Shown here in pieces: positions 62,568 through 64,000 of a stretch of DNA of 64,000 nucleotides. How positions within the stretch are numbered: the stretch's first letter is position 1; each line of letters starts with the position of its first letter. Below the pieces are notes generated by a model. The model was not told the DNA's origin, made no database searches, and saw only the letters and a program-made list of their open reading frames with translations. The position numbers and the translations under genes are program-made. This stretch comes from an uncultured Pelagibacteraceae bacterium (lineage in GTDB: Bacteria > Pseudomonadota > Alphaproteobacteria > Pelagibacterales > Pelagibacteraceae): the NCBI GenBank assembly GCA_902613855.1, contig CACMIX010000002.1, positions 62,001 to 126,000 of the forward strand, read 5' to 3'.

Positions 62568-63158
62568 TTATTTTTTAAAAATAATTTTTACATTAAAAGA
62601 AAATGATCGTCTTTCTCCATTTATGTTAAATGGATATGCAGTGTGCATTAGATAGTTTGGAAATATTATTAAGTCTCCAATTTTTGGAATTAGATTATAA
62701 ATACTATTACAAAGAAATGCTTTTTGTCCATTTATAAAGTCAATTGTTCCATTGGTTTTAAGTTTTTTATTTTTAACTAAATTGTTTTTTGTCATATTTT
62801 TTGGCAAAGTTAAATATCCAACCCCAGACAAATCGCCAGTATGATAATGGATAGGGTTATACTCACCTTTAAACTGTCGAACAACCCAAAGATTAAGTAT
62901 TTTTACTTCTTTTATATTTTTAATTTGTTCATTGGCTAAAAATTTTTTGATATTTATTCTTAGTTCTTTAAATAAATATTTTTTAATAAAATTATTTGAA
63001 ATCTTTATTTCATTTTTTATTTGACTCGCTAATTTTGAACTATAATCAATTTTTTTATTATTTGATTTTTTATCAAATTCCTCATTTAGTTTATTTATAA
63101 ACCTTTTAGATATTTTTGTTTTTCCAATAGAGGGACCAAATGGCTTAATATTTTTCAT
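62568..63158 (-). CDS. Putative 2OG-Fe(II) oxygenase (TIGR02466-like)
   Basis: Predicted non-haem iron dioxygenase of 196 residues. Core blocks LWVVRQFKGEYNPIHYHTGDLSGVGYLTLP and IGDLIIFPNYLMHTAYPFNINGERRSFSFNVKI give an HxH/D-type first pair and a distal His, then Arg for 2-oxoglutarate. The first ~75 residues are Lys/Asn-rich and helical. Relatives occur often in marine bacteria and phage, but the substrate is unknown. Transcribed upstream of the homocysteine methyltransferase, with no gap. Confidence 0.75.
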   Translation of the reverse strand: MKNIKPFGPSIGKTKISKRFINKLNEEFDKKSNNKKIDYSSKLASQIKNEIKISNNFIKKYLFKELRINIKKFLANEQIKNIKEVKILNLWVVRQFKGEYNPIHYHTGDLSGVGYLTLPKNMTKNNLVKNKKLKTNGTIDFINGQKAFLCNSIYNLIPKIGDLIIFPNYLMHTAYPFNINGERRSFSFNVKIIFKK

Positions 63159-63203
63159 AACTAAATTGATTATATTATAAATCTACAAAATCAATGTGAC
63201 GGT

Positions 63204-64000
63204 TTAAAATTTAATAAGCTCAAATTTTTTTGTTTTTAAAGATTTATTTGCTGTTTCAGCCAATATCACTGACATTCTTCCATCTTCAAAATTTGCCCGT
63301 GGTTTAATGTTTTTTTTACAAAGTCTTGCTAAGTCACTTAATTGGTTTTTAAATGCCTCTGAATATCTCTCGATAAAAAAATTTTTAAAAGATCGTTTAC
63401 TTCCTGTTGAATTTTTAAAATAGGATGTTGTTTCTAAATCTCTTTGATTTTCAGAAATTACCATCCCTTTACTACCAAATAACTCAACTCTTTGATCATA
63501 ACCAAAACTACAATGCCTTGAATTTGTTATTACACACTGGACACCTTTCCTAGTTTTCATTACCACTGTAGCTAATTCTAAATCTTTTACTTTTTTAAAT
63601 TTTTTATCTTTAAAGTATTCACCTGTTGCAAATAAATGCTTAAACTCATCTGAGCCCACATAGTATCTTGCTAAATCAAAGTCATGGATCATCATATCCT
63701 TAAAAATACCACCAGAATTTTTCAAGTAATCAGTTGAAGGAGGTGCAGGGTCCCGACTGGTAATAATTATTTTTTCTAATTTACCAATTTTTCCATTAAC
63801 AAGATTTTTTTTCAAAGAATTATGTCCTGCATCATATCTTCTATTAAAACCAATTTGAATCTTTGGATTGAACTTAGAAAGTTTTTTTTTGTATTCATCA
63901 ATTTTTTTTAAACTTAAATCTAATGGTTTTTCACAGAATACAATTTTTTTATTTCTAACTGCTTTATCAATATAATTTAAATGTGTCTTAGTACTTGTGG
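63204..64000 (-). CDS. Gfo/Idh/MocA-family oxidoreductase, N-terminus beyond window
   Basis: NAD(P)-dependent sugar or inositol dehydrogenase. The frame runs without a stop from the stop codon at 63204 to the window edge, so the gene starts outside; a TTG near 63815 that could pass for a start is internal. Visible features are EKPLDLSL (the conserved Glu-Lys-Pro), QIGFNRRYDAGH, and GGIFKDMMIHDFDLARYYVG, where the GG-x-x-x-D-x-x-x-HD-x-D pattern marks the inositol 2-dehydrogenase/IolG-like group. At least 265 residues are present. Substrate probably a polyol; myo-inositol is the best guess. Confidence 0.85.
   Translation of the reverse strand, partial: TSTKTHLNYIDKAVRNKKIVFCEKPLDLSLKKIDEYKKKLSKFNPKIQIGFNRRYDAGHNSLKKNLVNGKIGKLEKIIITSRDPAPPSTDYLKNSGGIFKDMMIHDFDLARYYVGSDEFKHLFATGEYFKDKKFKKVKDLELATVVMKTRKGVQCVITNSRHCSFGYDQRVELFGSKGMVISENQRDLETTSYFKNSTGSKRSFKNFFIERYSEAFKNQLSDLARLCKKNIKPRANFEDGRMSVILAETANKSLKTKKFELIKF

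Noticed and set aside
63813..63815. Start of the Gfo/Idh/MocA gene at TTG near 63815
   Set aside because: The frame stays open to the window edge and encodes the conserved Glu-Lys-Pro and GFNRRYD segments of the family upstream of it.
1..64000. CRISPR arrays, tRNA or rRNA genes, IS elements, prophage
   Set aside because: No regularly spaced repeats, tRNA cloverleaf, rRNA sequence, transposase or integrase was seen, and the gaps between genes are too short for most of these.

Overview
The window is a low-GC, very gene-dense bacterial chromosome segment. Housekeeping gene content and order point to a streamlined marine alphaproteobacterium of the SAR11 (Pelagibacterales) type: an NDUFA12 complex I subunit gene beside a DUF2155 gene, accC-accB-aroQ, a plant-type glutamate-cysteine ligase, an IscR/SUF operon with a SufU-like scaffold, small intergenic gaps, many 1-4 nt gene overlaps, and strong A/T bias in the coding sequence. 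The taxonomic call is an inference from these features. I saw no rRNA, tRNA, CRISPR array, insertion sequence or phage gene. No gene-free stretch exceeds about 140 bases.

Layout. 1-3.6 kb (+): end of an aldehyde dehydrogenase, a DctP-DctM-DctQ TRAP transporter with a strong hairpin between dctP and dctM, and a small cupin. 3.6-12.3 kb (-): a low-molecular-weight thiol region. Read in the direction of transcription it is gshA, gshB, an EamA transporter, an MFS transporter, egtB, a PhyH-type dioxygenase, a class I methyltransferase and egtD; the last three are joined by 4-nt overlaps. The TRAP, PhyH and methyltransferase genes look richer in G+C by eye than the rest, so the first ~6.4 kb may be an accessory region. 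12.3-19.3 kb (-): rpsF-rpsR-rplI-dnaB-MMPL-cvpA-purF. 19.4-22 kb (+): fabD-fabG-acpP-gmk. 22-29.5 kb (-): lptF-lptG-lptD-surA-pdxA-rsmA, which serves outer-membrane LPS export. 29.5-36.5 kb: pepA-ndk, purM-purN (-), DUF2066-hda-aspS. 36.5-41.4 kb: a stand-alone NrdJ C-terminal-like protein, NDUFA12, DUF2155, accC-accB-aroQ, thiS-thiG. 41.4-52.2 kb: an RNase E/G without its zinc-link, mrcA, prfB with a programmed +1 frameshift, an AsmA-like protein, tyrS, anmK and an alpha/beta hydrolase. 52.3-58.5 kb (+): iscR-sufBCDS-sufU-sufT-sufA behind a promoter overlapped by an IscR-like box. 58.5-64 kb: an unrecognised 56-residue ORF, glnA, ybaK, an EamA transporter, a homocysteine methyltransferase, a 2OG-Fe(II) oxygenase and a truncated Gfo/Idh/MocA dehydrogenase running off the window.

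The most promising unexplained item is the PhyH-methyltransferase pair inserted in the ergothioneine-type egtB/egtD locus and translationally coupled to egtD. EgtC and EgtE are not seen, and gshA, which makes the usual EgtB sulfur donor, lies upstream on the same strand. Other points worth following are the orphan NrdJ-like protein, the RF2 frameshift, the RNase E without CPxCxG, and the extreme compaction: shared TTAA stop codons at three convergent junctions and start codons 11 and 16 bp apart at two divergent ones.
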